64,000 nt of DNA from Nocardia mikamii NBRC 108933 (GCF_001613505.1 NZ_BDCM01000015.1:1-64000), one strand, 5' to 3'; shown: positions 43,292-51,901, counted from the stretch's first letter. Numbers and translations are program-made. Notes: generated from the sequence alone by a model not told the origin.

Positions 43292-43933
43292 TCATCGCTC
43301 GATGTTCGCGAGCGTCCGGATGCCGGTGAGGATCACGCGAACACCGTGGTCGAATTCGTCGTCCGGATCGACGGCGGACAGCTTCGTGACCAGATTCGCC
43401 GTGCGCGGAAAACGATCGGGGTCGACCGCCCGGTCGATATGCGCATAGGGATTGTCGGCGCCGTAATCCGCACCGGTGCGCGCCTGCTCCTCGATCACGA
43501 ATCCGACCGTGTAATGCAGGACGATCGGGAAGACCCACCCGGCCTCGTCGGCGGAGAAACCCGCGTCCTCCAGCGTGCGTAGGGTCAATTCCATGGTGCG
43601 CCACATGGATTCGTCGCTGACGTAGGTGCCGGCGAGCAGTCGCCCGCCGTCGCGGTGCCGCAGCATCGAACTGCGCAGGCGCCCGGCCAATTCGGCGATC
43701 CAGTCCTGCCAGGTCTCGCCCCGGCGCGGTCCCTCCACGCGGTCGACCGCGGCGGCGAAGACCGCGCGCGCCATCACATCGAGCAGTTCCTGCTTGTTCT
43801 TGACATGCCAGTAGAGCGCCGGCGCCTGCACATTCAGCGCCGACGCCACCTTGCGCATGGTCAGGCCGTCGAGCCCGGTCTCGTCCAGCAGCTCCAGCGC
43901 GGCCGCGCCGATGGCGTTGGCGTCGAGTTTCAT
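43292..43933 (-). CDS. TetR-family regulator (TetR_C subtype)
   Basis: A 213-residue repressor resembling classical TetR. Its HTH is at ~5-50 (AAALELLDETGLDGLTMRKVASALNVQAPALYWHVKNK), with the ALYWHV recognition end; the C-terminal helical domain contains HYTVGFVIEEQ. The ATG follows GGGAGGTGCG. It is divergent from an FAD monooxygenase, and three CTTAAC-N3-GTTAAG-type operators fill the 88-bp gap, the arrangement of tetR-tetA/tetX-like detoxification pairs. Confidence 0.92.
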   Translation of the reverse strand: MKLDANAIGAAALELLDETGLDGLTMRKVASALNVQAPALYWHVKNKQELLDVMARAVFAAAVDRVEGPRRGETWQDWIAELAGRLRSSMLRHRDGGRLLAGTYVSDESMWRTMELTLRTLEDAGFSADEAGWVFPIVLHYTVGFVIEEQARTGADYGADNPYAHIDRAVDPDRFPRTANLVTKLSAVDPDDEFDHGVRVILTGIRTLANIER

Positions 43934-43960
43934 CGCACCTCCCAGTCGATTGCTTGACAG

Positions 43961-44012
43961 CTTAACAATGTTCTGGTGTCCTTAACGACGTTAAGGGTTT
44001 AACAATGTTAAG
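43961..44012. promoter_or_regulatory. triple TetR operator
   Basis: Three 15-bp sites of the form CTTAAC-N3-GTTAAG: 43961-43975 (right arm imperfect), 43981-43995 (perfect), and 43998-44012 (one end mismatch). The spacing is 20 and 17 bp. The third overlaps the AAGGAG ribosome site of the monooxygenase gene. Confidence 0.85.
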
Positions 44013-44021
44013 GAGCGGGTC

Positions 44022-45509
44022 GTGCAGACAACGGATGTAGTCGTCGCAGGTGGCGGGCCTACCGGGTTGATGCTGGCGTACGAATTGCGGCTGGCCGGGG
44101 TCGCCGTGGAGGTACTGGACGCGCTGCCGGCGCGCACCGGTGAATCCCGGGCCGGAGGTATCCACGCGCGCACCATGGAGATTCTCGATCAGCGCGGTCT
44201 GCTCGACGACCTCCTGCGACAGGGGCGCACACTGCCGCGTGGCCATTTCGGCGGACTCCCGCTCGACTTCGGCGATTTCCACACCCGCTTCCCCTACACC
44301 CTGGCGGTGTTGCAGTCGGTGATCGAGCGCGAATTGGACCGCCACGCGACGGCGGCCGGCGCGCCCGTGCAGTGGGATTCGCCCGTCACCGGATTTCGCC
44401 AGGACGATTCCGGGGTGGAGGTCGAGGTCGGCGGGAGTCGTCCCCGCCGGATCCGCGCCGCCTACCTGGTCGGCTGCGACGGCGGGCGCAGTTCGGTGCG
44501 CAAGCTCGCGGGCATCGGCTTCGACGGCACGGACGCGACGGTGACGGGAATGATCGCCGACGTCGAACTCGCCGCTCCGCCCGCCGAGCTGTTCTTCGGC
44601 GCCCGCGGCGCGACCGGCGACTATTCGGTGATCCAGTTCGAGCCCGGGTGGTACCGGTTGATCGCCCAGTGCCACGACCGGGTGCGCGAACGTGGCAGCG
44701 CATTGACCTTCGACGAATTCCGCGGCGCGTTCACCGAACTCGCGGGCACCGATTTCGGCATGCACAGCCCGCGGTGGGTCACCCACTACGGCGATGCCGC
44801 CCGGCAGGCCGATCGCTACCGCGTCGGCCGGGTGTTCCTGGCGGGCGACGCCGCGCACATCCATTTCCCGGCCGGGGGCCAGGGCCAGAATCTGGGGCTG
44901 CAGGATGCGGTCAATCTGGGCTGGAAGATCGCGGCCGTGCTGCGCGGCGACGCCTCCGACGCACTGCTGGACACCTACGAATCCGAACGCCATCCGATCG
45001 CCACGCGTGTACTGCGGAACACGCGCGCCCAGACGGCGCTGTCACGGCCCGGTGCGCACGTGGACGCGTTGCGCGACAGCATGTCCGACCTTTTCGACAT
45101 CGACGAGGTGCGCCACCGCCTCGGCCTCATGATCACCGCCCTGGACATCCGCTACGACTGCGGGGACGAGCATCCGCTGTGCGGCCGACGCGTGCCGGAT
45201 GCCGATATCGCGACCACCGACGGGCCCACCCGCGTGCACGAGCTGATGCGTTCGGGACGTCCGATTCTGCTGGTGCGCAACGCGGCCGAGATTCCCGATA
45301 TCAGCGATCGGAAGGATCGGGTGGACATCGTGTGCGCCACGGATCCGGCCACCGAATGGATCATCCCCGGATTCGGCCCGGTTCCGGCGCCGGTGTACAC
45401 CCTCATCCGGCCGGACGGGTATATCGCTTGGGCCGCAAGCACTTCCACCACCGAGGGGCTGCACACCGCACTCCGCGCCTGGGTCGGCCCCGCTTCGGCC
45501 GACCGGTGA
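44022..45509 (+). CDS. FAD-dependent aromatic monooxygenase (RdmE/TetX-like)
   Basis: A 495-residue flavin hydroxylase of the PheA/TfdB/RdmE class that adds oxygen to aromatic or polyketide substrates with NAD(P)H. FAD motif VVAGGGPTGLMLAYELRLAG at ~6-25 (GxGxxG); the NADPH/FAD stretch LVGCDGGRSSVRKLAG (~148); GDAAHIHFPAGGQGQNLGLQDAVNLGWK (~282) with its GDAAH motif. The thioredoxin-like C-terminal domain (~385-495) is kept. GTG start with AAGGAG. Repressed, by inference, by the divergent TetR; substrate unknown, possibly an antibiotic. Confidence 0.93.
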   Translation: MQTTDVVVAGGGPTGLMLAYELRLAGVAVEVLDALPARTGESRAGGIHARTMEILDQRGLLDDLLRQGRTLPRGHFGGLPLDFGDFHTRFPYTLAVLQSVIERELDRHATAAGAPVQWDSPVTGFRQDDSGVEVEVGGSRPRRIRAAYLVGCDGGRSSVRKLAGIGFDGTDATVTGMIADVELAAPPAELFFGARGATGDYSVIQFEPGWYRLIAQCHDRVRERGSALTFDEFRGAFTELAGTDFGMHSPRWVTHYGDAARQADRYRVGRVFLAGDAAHIHFPAGGQGQNLGLQDAVNLGWKIAAVLRGDASDALLDTYESERHPIATRVLRNTRAQTALSRPGAHVDALRDSMSDLFDIDEVRHRLGLMITALDIRYDCGDEHPLCGRRVPDADIATTDGPTRVHELMRSGRPILLVRNAAEIPDISDRKDRVDIVCATDPATEWIIPGFGPVPAPVYTLIRPDGYIAWAASTSTTEGLHTALRAWVGPASADR

Positions 45510-45575
45510 TCCCCCAGCGGCCGATCACCAGGCGCACCCAGGCCACTCCGGCGACAGCAAGCCGTGACGTCGCCG

Positions 45576-46223
45576 CTACTTCCGGGGTTGCCAGCGGGCG
45601 ACGAAATCATCGGGTTGCGGTGCGGGGCCGGGGAGTTCGCCGGAGGTGCGCAGTCCGTCGAGCAGTAGAGCGAGTATGCGGTGACGCAGCTGTGCGGTGC
45701 GAGTGGCATCGGGGAGGATGATCGCGGCGCAGGCCTCCAGGACCAGGCTGAGGTCGGCGATCGTCACGCCGTCGCGGACGGCGCCGGAAACCTGTGCCCG
45801 GCGCAGGATTTCCTCGTTCAGCTCCGCGGAGCGCCGCACCTGAGGCGCGAACGATTCGTCCGGGGTGAACGTGCCGGCCAGTCGCACGGTCAGCGAATGC
45901 ACATCGGCGTCGACCACCCGGCGCAGGAATTCGGCGAGCACGCCGGCGTCGGACGCCGACTCGAGCGCGGCCTCGGCCTCGGCGTTGTAGCGGCACAAAC
46001 CCTGGTAGCAGAGCGTGCGCAGCAGCGCCTCCTTACTCGGATAGCGGCGATACAGCGCGCTGATCCCCACGCCGGCTCGTTCGGCGACGGCCGAGATCGG
46101 GGCGGTCGCATCGGCGAGGAAGACCGCGCGAGCGGCATCGAGGATGATCCCGTCGTTGCGCGCGGCCTGCGCCTTGCGGCCGGGAAGCGCCTGGTGAGCT
46201 GGGGCGTCGGCTGATTTCGGCAT
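45576..46223 (-). CDS. TetR-family regulator
   Basis: A 215-residue repressor. After ~20 polar residues comes the HTH (ILDAARAVFLADATAPISAVAERAGVGISALYRRYPSK) with the ALYRRYPSKEALL recognition end; the remainder is a helical effector domain. It is divergent from the epoxide hydrolase gene, and the 87-bp gap contains several dyads with GAAC/CGTTC half-sites. Confidence 0.9.
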   Translation of the reverse strand: MPKSADAPAHQALPGRKAQAARNDGIILDAARAVFLADATAPISAVAERAGVGISALYRRYPSKEALLRTLCYQGLCRYNAEAEAALESASDAGVLAEFLRRVVDADVHSLTVRLAGTFTPDESFAPQVRRSAELNEEILRRAQVSGAVRDGVTIADLSLVLEACAAIILPDATRTAQLRHRILALLLDGLRTSGELPGPAPQPDDFVARWQPRK

Positions 46224-46243
46224 GGTTTCAGCCTAGCACTTGA

Positions 46244-46259
46244 AACGGAAGGATCCGTT
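46244..46259. promoter_or_regulatory. operator dyad A (TetR / epoxide hydrolase)
   Basis: AACGGA-AGGA-TCCGTT, perfect 6-bp arms, 20 bases upstream of the TetR start codon. Confidence 0.65.
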
Positions 46260-46267
46260 CTGATACG

Positions 46268-46294
46268 GTTCTAACAGAACGAAACATTCCGTTC
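46268..46294. promoter_or_regulatory. operator dyads B (TetR / epoxide hydrolase)
   Basis: Two overlapping dyads: GTTCT-AAC-AGAAC (46268-46280, perfect) and GAACG...CGTTC (46277-46294, near-perfect, inner arms 7/9). They lie 17-43 bases before the epoxide hydrolase start and share half-site sequence with dyad A. Confidence 0.55.
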
Positions 46295-46310
46295 CACAAG
46301 GGAGACGATC

Positions 46311-47444
46311 ATGACCATCCGCCCGTTCCACATCGACATCCCGCAGGACCGCCTCGACGACCTCGCCGATCGGCTGCGCCGCGCGCTGTGGCCGGACGAG
46401 CTGCCCGGCGTCGGCGACGCCTACGGCGTACCGGGCGATCGGGTGCGCGCGCTGGCCGAGTACTGGCTGAACGAATTCGACTGGCGGGCAACGGAAGCGC
46501 GACTCAATGCGTATCCACAGTTCCGCGCGGAAATCGACGGCGAGGACATTCACTTCCTGCACGTCCGCTCCTCGCGGCCCGATGCGCTGCCGGTGATCCT
46601 CACCCACGGCTGGCCCGGCTCGGTGCTGGAGTATCTGGATGTGATCGAGGCGCTGACCGAGCCGGAATCACCCGCGGATCCGGCCTTTCACGTGGTCCTG
46701 CCCTCGCTGCCCGGCTTCGGATTCTCCGGCCCCACCCGCAGTACCGGCTGGGACACCCAGCGCACCGCCCGCGCCTGGGTGGAGTTGATGGACCGGCTCG
46801 GTTACCAGCGCTTCGGCGCGATCGGCAACGACGGCGGGTCGATGATCTCCCCGGAGATCGGCCGGCTGGCCGGGGATCGCGTCGTGGGAGTCCACGTGAC
46901 GCAATTGTTCTCCTTCCCCACCGGCGATCCGGCCGAATTCGAGGGACTGTCCGAGGACGATATGGGGGCGCTGGCGCACCTGCAGTGGTTCCAGGACAAC
47001 AAGATGGCGTTCAACATCCTCTGCAGCCAGCAACCGCAGACGCTGGCCTACGCCCTCAGTGACTCACCGCTGGGCCTGTTGGGCTGGAACGCACAGCTTT
47101 TCGGCGAAGGCCTCGACCCGGAATTCGTGATCGGCAATATCGCGCTGTATTGGCTCACCGGCACCGCGGGTTCCGCGATCCGGTTCTATTACGAGAACGC
47201 CCACGCCGCCGGGCGGCCGAGCGAGCCGACCACCACCCCGACCGCATTGGCCATGTTCGCCGGAGATTTCCGGTCGATCCGCCGCTTCGCCGAGCGCGAT
47301 CACAAGAACATCGTCAGCTGGAATTCCTACGATGCGGGGTCGGTGACCGGTGGGCCGAACGACGCGGCCGGCCACTATGCCGCGCACGAGGCGCCCGCGG
47401 TACTGGTCGGCGATATTCGGCGGTTCTTCGCACTGGTGGGATGA
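46311..47444 (+). CDS. epoxide hydrolase (EHN-domain alpha/beta hydrolase)
   Basis: A 377-residue epoxide hydrolase. The N-terminal EHN lid domain is at ~1-105 (FHIDIPQDRLDDLADRLRR), then the alpha/beta core: oxyanion ILTHGWPGSVLEYL (~98), nucleophile Asp in IGNDGGSM (~165), and a C-terminal His in the conserved GGHYAAHEAP-type stretch (here AAGHYAAHEAP, ~360). It opens epoxides to diols; the substrate is unknown. GGGAG precedes the ATG. Controlled, by inference, by the divergent TetR. Confidence 0.93.
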   Translation: MTIRPFHIDIPQDRLDDLADRLRRALWPDELPGVGDAYGVPGDRVRALAEYWLNEFDWRATEARLNAYPQFRAEIDGEDIHFLHVRSSRPDALPVILTHGWPGSVLEYLDVIEALTEPESPADPAFHVVLPSLPGFGFSGPTRSTGWDTQRTARAWVELMDRLGYQRFGAIGNDGGSMISPEIGRLAGDRVVGVHVTQLFSFPTGDPAEFEGLSEDDMGALAHLQWFQDNKMAFNILCSQQPQTLAYALSDSPLGLLGWNAQLFGEGLDPEFVIGNIALYWLTGTAGSAIRFYYENAHAAGRPSEPTTTPTALAMFAGDFRSIRRFAERDHKNIVSWNSYDAGSVTGGPNDAAGHYAAHEAPAVLVGDIRRFFALVG

Positions 47445-47488
47445 GTCCCGGGCTGCTGAGCAGTCGCACCGGACTGCTCAGCGCGGGC

Positions 47489-47626
47489 CTACCGGTGCTT
47501 CTTCCCTTCGAAAGTGGTCTCGACACCCGACTGGGTGACACCCTTGGCCTTCTTCTCCGCTCGCTTCTCCTTGAGCGACTTTCCGGACTTCTTGGACATC
47601 GTGCTGCGCGGAGATTTGTCGGACAT
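47489..47626 (-). CDS. small Lys-rich conserved protein
   Basis: A 45-residue, highly basic, disordered-looking protein (central KKSGKSLKEKRAEKKAKG). AAAGGA lies a few bases before the ATG. Similar tiny Lys-rich proteins occur widely in actinobacteria; their role is unknown, with nucleic-acid or ribosome binding plausible from charge alone. It converges with the epoxide hydrolase gene and is divergent from thiD. Confidence 0.7.
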   Translation of the reverse strand: MSDKSPRSTMSKKSGKSLKEKRAEKKAKGVTQSGVETTFEGKKHR

Positions 47627-47716
47627 AAGGTCCTTTGTTTGCAGGAACTGAATGATCCTGATATCTCGACCGTACGCGGTGCGCGTCCGATCCGGGTGCG
47701 TCGTAGGGTCTGATTC

Positions 47717-48562
47717 GTGAAATTGCTGCCGTTGCCGGAACCGGGCGCGACCCCGGTCCGGGTGCTGACCATCGCCGGAACCGACTCCGGAGGTGGAGCG
47801 GGTATCCAGGCCGATTCGCGGACCATGGCGTTGCTCGGTGTCCACGCGTGCGTGGCCGTGGCCGCGGTGACGGTGCAGAACTCGGTCGGCGTCAGCGGTT
47901 TTCACGAGATTCCGCCGCAGACCGTCGCCGATCAGGTCCGCGTGGTGACCGGCGATATCGGGGTCGCGGCGGCCAAGACCGGCATGCTGGCCTCGACCGC
48001 GATCATCGAAGCGGTGGCCCGGGTCTGCGACGAGGTCGGTATCGGACGCGACGGCACGGCGCCACTGGTGGTCGACCCGGTGGCGGCCTCCATGCACGGC
48101 GACCCGCTGCTGCACGCGGAAGCCCTGGACGCGCTGCGCTCGGTGCTCATTCCGCGCGCCACGCTGGTGACCCCGAATCTGGACGAGGTGCGGCTGCTCA
48201 CCGGAGTCGTCGTCACCGACGACCGCAGTGCCCGCAAGGCCGCCGAGGCGCTGATCGCCCTCGGCCCGCGCTGGGCCGTCGTCAAGGGCGGCCATCTGCG
48301 CTCCTCCGAATTCAGCACCGATCTGCTGTTCGACGGCGACCGCTTCCACGAACTCACCGCACCCCGCATCACGACCGGCAACGATCACGGCGGCGGCGAC
48401 ACCCTGGCCGCCGCCTCCGCCTGCGCCCTGGCACACGGCTACCAGGTGCCCGAGGCGGTGGCCTTCGCCAAGGAGTGGACCACGCGCTGTCTGAAGGATG
48501 CCTACGACCTCGGCGCCGGCCACGGCCCGGTGTCGCCGCTGTGGCGGCTGCGCGAGAACTGA
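47717..48562 (+). CDS. thiD: hydroxymethylpyrimidine/phosphomethylpyrimidine kinase
   Basis: A 281-residue ribokinase-fold enzyme adding the two phosphates to HMP for thiamine synthesis. Substrate loop TIAGTDSGGGAGIQAD (~18), anion-hole/ATP end TTGNDHGGGDTLAAASACAL (~215, catalytic Asp), and TLVTPNLDEVRLL (~150). GTG start. It uses the product of the riboswitch-controlled thiC; no TPP element is visible before thiD itself. Confidence 0.95.
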   Translation: MKLLPLPEPGATPVRVLTIAGTDSGGGAGIQADSRTMALLGVHACVAVAAVTVQNSVGVSGFHEIPPQTVADQVRVVTGDIGVAAAKTGMLASTAIIEAVARVCDEVGIGRDGTAPLVVDPVAASMHGDPLLHAEALDALRSVLIPRATLVTPNLDEVRLLTGVVVTDDRSARKAAEALIALGPRWAVVKGGHLRSSEFSTDLLFDGDRFHELTAPRITTGNDHGGGDTLAAASACALAHGYQVPEAVAFAKEWTTRCLKDAYDLGAGHGPVSPLWRLREN

Positions 48563-48660
48563 ATTCGGTACCCGACCAGGTCCGGACGAATCGGCGCGCT
48601 CCCAGGAAGCTCACAGGCCGGGCGCAGCGCTGCCCAAGGCTGATACCCGAAATTGGGATC

Positions 48661-49932
48661 ATGACCGAGACAGCGATGGCGTTCCAGGCGGCCACCACCC
48701 CCGACTCGGCGCGCACACCGGTGCTCGAGGTCGTGGTTCCTGTGTACAACGAGGAGCGCGATCTCGCCGGATGTGTCCGCCGGCTGCACGCGTTCCTGCG
48801 TGACGGTTTCCCGTTCTCGACTCGAATCACGGTGGCGGACAACGCATCCACGGACTCCACGCTCGCCGTGGCGCACGAACTCGCCGGGGAGCTGCCCGAG
48901 GTCGAGGTCGTCCACCTCGACCGCAAGGGCCGCGGACGCGCGCTGCGCGCGGTGTGGGAGGCCTCCGACGCACAGGTCGTCGCGTATATGGACGTCGACC
49001 TGTCCACCGACCTCAACGCCCTGCTGCCGCTGGTGGCCCCGCTGGTCTCCGGACATTCCGATCTGGCGATCGGCACCCGGCTGGCGAAATCCTCGCGCGT
49101 GGTGCGCGGCCCCAAGCGCGAGATCATCTCCCGCTGCTACAACCTGATCCTGCGGGCCTCGCTGCAGGCCCGGTTCTCCGACGCCCAGTGCGGCTTCAAG
49201 GCGATGCGCACCGATGTGGCGCGCCGGATCCTGCCGCTGGTCCAGGACGGGGAATGGTTCTTCGACACCGAACTGCTGGTGATCGCCGAACGTGCCGGAC
49301 TGCGCATCCACGAGGTGCCGGTGGACTGGATCGACGATCCGGACAGCCGCGTGGACATCATCGACACCGCCCGCAAGGATCTGCTCGGCGTGTGGCGGGT
49401 GGGCCGCGGGCTGGCCACCGGCGCCCTGCCGATCAACGAACTGCGCGCCGCCGTCGGACGGGAACCACTGGTGGACGGGGTGCCGCTGGGCATGGTCGGG
49501 CAGCTGGTGCGCTTCGGCATCATCGGTGCGCTCTCCACGCTGGCCTACATGCTCCTGTATGTGATGTTGCAGTCGGTGGTCGGCGCCCAACCCGCGAACT
49601 TCGCCGCCCTGCTGATCACCGCGGTCGCCAACACCGCGGCGAACCGCGCCTTCACCTTCGGCGTGCGCGGCTCGGGCAACGCGGTCTCCCATCACTTCCA
49701 GGGTTTGCTGATCTTCACCTTCGCCTGGCTGCTGACCAGTGGTTCGCTGTTCGCGCTGCACCGGTGGGCGCCGGACGCGTCCGTGCACGTGGAACTGCTG
49801 GTGCTGGTGGTCGCGAATCTGGTGGCGACACTGACCCGATTCGTGGGGCTGCGCTGGGTCTTTCGCAACGCGGTCGCCGGCAGCGGCGTCGAGGACATCG
49901 CGACGGCACCGGCCTCGACGGAAACGCGGTGA
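48661..49932 (+). CDS. polyprenyl-phosphate glycosyltransferase fused to GtrA domain
   Basis: A 423-residue membrane protein. Residues ~22-255 are a GT2 glycosyltransferase of the dolichyl-phosphate-mannose-synthase type (VVVPVYNEERDLAG, AYMDVDLSTDL with the DxD motif, DAQCGFKAMR, EWFFDTELL). From ~280 to 405 comes a GtrA-like flippase domain with four helices (LVRFGIIGALSTLAYMLLY, NTAANRAFTF, RFVGLRWVF). It likely charges polyprenyl phosphate with a sugar and helps move it across the membrane for wall glycans. It ends in a strong hairpin shared with the convergent tRNA. Confidence 0.92.
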   Translation: MTETAMAFQAATTPDSARTPVLEVVVPVYNEERDLAGCVRRLHAFLRDGFPFSTRITVADNASTDSTLAVAHELAGELPEVEVVHLDRKGRGRALRAVWEASDAQVVAYMDVDLSTDLNALLPLVAPLVSGHSDLAIGTRLAKSSRVVRGPKREIISRCYNLILRASLQARFSDAQCGFKAMRTDVARRILPLVQDGEWFFDTELLVIAERAGLRIHEVPVDWIDDPDSRVDIIDTARKDLLGVWRVGRGLATGALPINELRAAVGREPLVDGVPLGMVGQLVRFGIIGALSTLAYMLLYVMLQSVVGAQPANFAALLITAVANTAANRAFTFGVRGSGNAVSHHFQGLLIFTFAWLLTSGSLFALHRWAPDASVHVELLVLVVANLVATLTRFVGLRWVFRNAVAGSGVEDIATAPASTETR

Positions 49933-49937
49933 CCGAA

Positions 49938-49975
49938 ACGGCAATGCCCGCCCCGAAGAGGGCGGGCATTGCCGT
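49938..49975. terminator. 16-bp perfect stem terminator, bidirectional
   Basis: ACGGCAATGCCCGCCC pairs perfectly with 49960-49975 around a 6-base loop. It lies between the convergent glycosyltransferase and tRNA-Glu genes. Confidence 0.9.
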
Positions 49976-49980
49976 TGTCG

Positions 49981-50053
49981 TAGCCCCGACGGGATTTGAA
50001 CCCGCGCTACCGCCTTGAGAGGGCGGCGTCCTAGGCCGCTAGACGACGGGGCC
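49981..50053 (-). tRNA. tRNA-Glu (anticodon CTC)
   Basis: A 73-base cloverleaf on the minus strand: acceptor GGCCCCG / CGGGGCT with discriminator A, D-arm with AGCGGCCTAGGA, anticodon stem CCGCC / GGCGG around the loop CTCTCAA (anticodon CTC, reads GAG), and T-arm GCGGGTTCAAATCCCGT. CCA is not encoded. Confidence 0.95.
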
Positions 50054-50137
50054 GAGAACTGCGCTCCGGCAACCGGAGCCCGGTCAGCTTATCGGTCCCG
50101 GGCGACGGCACCAAATCGGGTGCTCACATTCGCGGTC

Positions 50138-50275
50138 TCAGAAAGGCCGCCCCTGGATGAGGCCGAAGATTCCGGCGATGAAGAACAGTGGGATGAACAG
50201 CGCGGTCGCCACCGGATCGCCGTTGAGATACCCCTGCCGGATACCTTCCAGAGCTGCCGCAGAACCCGAATCCAT
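50138..50275 (-). CDS. small single-pass membrane peptide
   Basis: A 45-residue peptide with one hydrophobic segment (~23-40, ATALFIPLFFIAGIFGLI) and an amphipathic start. GAGGGG lies about nine bases before the ATG. No family recognised; it sits between tRNA-Glu and the TetR gene. The coherent hydrophobic helix and good start support it, but nothing else does. Confidence 0.5.
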   Translation of the reverse strand: MDSGSAAALEGIRQGYLNGDPVATALFIPLFFIAGIFGLIQGRPF

Positions 50276-50376
50276 GATCGATTTCCCCTCGCTCGATATC
50301 TGATGAATATGTCCGATTACGCTAGCGCAGCCCAGCGGCCTTCCCATCAGCGCTGTTCCCACCAGCGGGCGTGAGG

Positions 50377-50991
50377 TCAGTGCGGGGTGTGCAGTCCCAT
50401 GTGCAGGGTTACCGCCCACTGGTGCACGATCTGCTTGCGGCGCACCGAGTCGTCGGTCAGGACGTCGGCCAGCCCCAGGCCGCGGGCCATGTCCAGGGTG
50501 GCCTGCACCAGGTGATGGGCGACCGGATCGGAGTCGTCGACGCCGAGCGCCTCGACGGCCAGGCGATGGGAGACGCGGCCGAAGTGCGCCTCGAGCGGGA
50601 CGATGCGTTCCCGCAACACCGGATCCGCCGCGGCATGGGTCCACACCTGCAGCGCCGCCTTGAACAGCGGAGTTGTATAGGACTCGACCAGCTGCGCCAC
50701 CACCGCCTCGGTGCGGCCCACACCCTGCGCCACCTCGGTCACGGCCGCCGCCTCGGTCTTGGCCTGTGCCATCCGGGTGTCGAACATGTACTCGAGGGCG
50801 GCGGTGATCAGATCTTCGCGGGTGGGGAAATGATGTTGGGCCGCCCCGCGCGAGACCCCGGCCCGTTCGGCGACGACCGCGACAGTGGCCGCCGCCCAGC
50901 CCATATCGGCCAGACAGTCGATGGTCGCCTCGAGCAATCGCTGACGGGTGGCCCGGCTGCGGTCCTGCTTGGGTTCGTGCGATGCGGTCAT
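50377..50991 (-). CDS. TetR-family regulator of the catabolic operon
   Basis: A 204-residue repressor: HTH at ~14-60 (LLEATIDCLADMGWAAATVAVVAERAGVSRGAAQHHFPTR), helical effector domain after. It is the last gene of the seven-gene operon, seven bases behind the enoyl-CoA hydratase gene, so it is made together with the enzymes it probably controls. In Pseudomonas the atu and liu operons also carry their own regulator. The likely target is the dyad before the atuA-like gene. Confidence 0.9.
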   Translation of the reverse strand: MTASHEPKQDRSRATRQRLLEATIDCLADMGWAAATVAVVAERAGVSRGAAQHHFPTREDLITAALEYMFDTRMAQAKTEAAAVTEVAQGVGRTEAVVAQLVESYTTPLFKAALQVWTHAAADPVLRERIVPLEAHFGRVSHRLAVEALGVDDSDPVAHHLVQATLDMARGLGLADVLTDDSVRRKQIVHQWAVTLHMGLHTPH

Positions 50992-50998
50992 GATCGGT

Positions 50999-51832
50999 TC
51001 ATTCTGCCCAGCTGGGTGGGCGACGCTGGAAGAAGGCCGTCATCCCCTCGATGACCTCGGGCGTGCCGAAGAAACTGCCCGAGCGTTTGGCCAGCTCATC
51101 GGCGGTGCGATCGAATTCGGCGACGAGGGACGCGTTCACCAGCCGCTTACTTTCGGCCAGCCCCTGCGGGGACCCCTTGCGCAGTTCGCCACACAGCCGG
51201 GCGACCTCGGCGGCGGCATCGTCGGCGGCGACGGTGATCAACCCGATGCGCTCGGCCTCGGCCGCGTCGAAGGTCTCGCCGGTCTGGTAGTAACGAGCGG
51301 CGGCCCGGGAGGTCAGTCGCGGCAGCAGCGTGAGCGAGATCATGAACGGCGCCAGGCCCAACCTCGCCTCGGTGAGCGCGAAACTGCTCGACGGTCCGGC
51401 GACCGCGATATCGCAGGCGCCGACGATACCCATTCCGCCCGCGCGCACATTGCCGTCGATCTGCGCGACCACCGGTTTGTGCAGTTCCACGATGCCGCGC
51501 AGCACGTCGATCATCCATCCGGTGCGGATGTCGGCGGCCGCGGCCGGATCGGCGTCGAGAGCTTCCTTGAGGTCCGCGCCGGCGCAGAACGTGTTACCGC
51601 TGTGAGTGAGGATCACCCCACGGGCCTGTTCGTCGGCCCCGCCCTTGCGCAGTCCGTCGAGAAGTTCGCGAACCAGCTTCGAGGACAACGCATTCCGATT
51701 GTGCGGTGAATCCAGCGTGAGCACGGCGAAGCCGTCGCGCAGGTCGTACCGCACGAAAGGCGTTTCGGTACCCGCGGTTTCGGTGCCCGCGGTTTCGGTG
51801 CCCGTGGTCTCGGTGCCGGTGGTTTCGCTCAC
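50999..51832 (-). CDS. enoyl-CoA hydratase/isomerase family protein
   Basis: A 277-residue crotonase-fold enzyme. An extra N-terminal ~24 residues consist of a repeated GTET unit (four copies) ahead of the domain. Oxyanion-hole motifs are THSGNTFCAGADLKEA (~82) and IDGNVRAGGMGIVGACDIAV (~125). The usual second catalytic Glu position reads LTEARLGLAPF. In this operon it would hydrate the unsaturated CoA product of the carboxylase, like AtuE or LiuC. GTG start with GAGGAGG eight bases upstream. Confidence 0.9.
   Translation of the reverse strand: MSETTGTETTGTETAGTETAGTETPFVRYDLRDGFAVLTLDSPHNRNALSSKLVRELLDGLRKGGADEQARGVILTHSGNTFCAGADLKEALDADPAAAADIRTGWMIDVLRGIVELHKPVVAQIDGNVRAGGMGIVGACDIAVAGPSSSFALTEARLGLAPFMISLTLLPRLTSRAAARYYQTGETFDAAEAERIGLITVAADDAAAEVARLCGELRKGSPQGLAESKRLVNASLVAEFDRTADELAKRSGSFFGTPEVIEGMTAFFQRRPPSWAE
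51762..51826. repeat. 15-bp tandem repeat at the start of the hydratase gene
   Basis: About four near-identical 15-bp units encode (T/A)GTET in succession directly after MSET. The units differ at single synonymous or Thr/Ala positions, and the period is a multiple of three. Confidence 0.85.
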
Positions 51833-51870
51833 GTGTGCATCCTCCTCATCCGGTTCGTCGATGCTGTCCT

Positions 51871-51901
51871 CCGGCCGGGCCGCGCGGGGCGCCCCGGCCG
51901 G
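51871..51901 (-). other. intra-operon hairpin
   Basis: CCGGCCGGG / CCCGGCCGG, a perfect 9-bp stem with a 13-base loop, in the 76-bp gap between the dehydrogenase and hydratase genes. It is the only sizeable gap in the operon, and the hairpin may protect or partly end the upstream mRNA. Confidence 0.55.
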
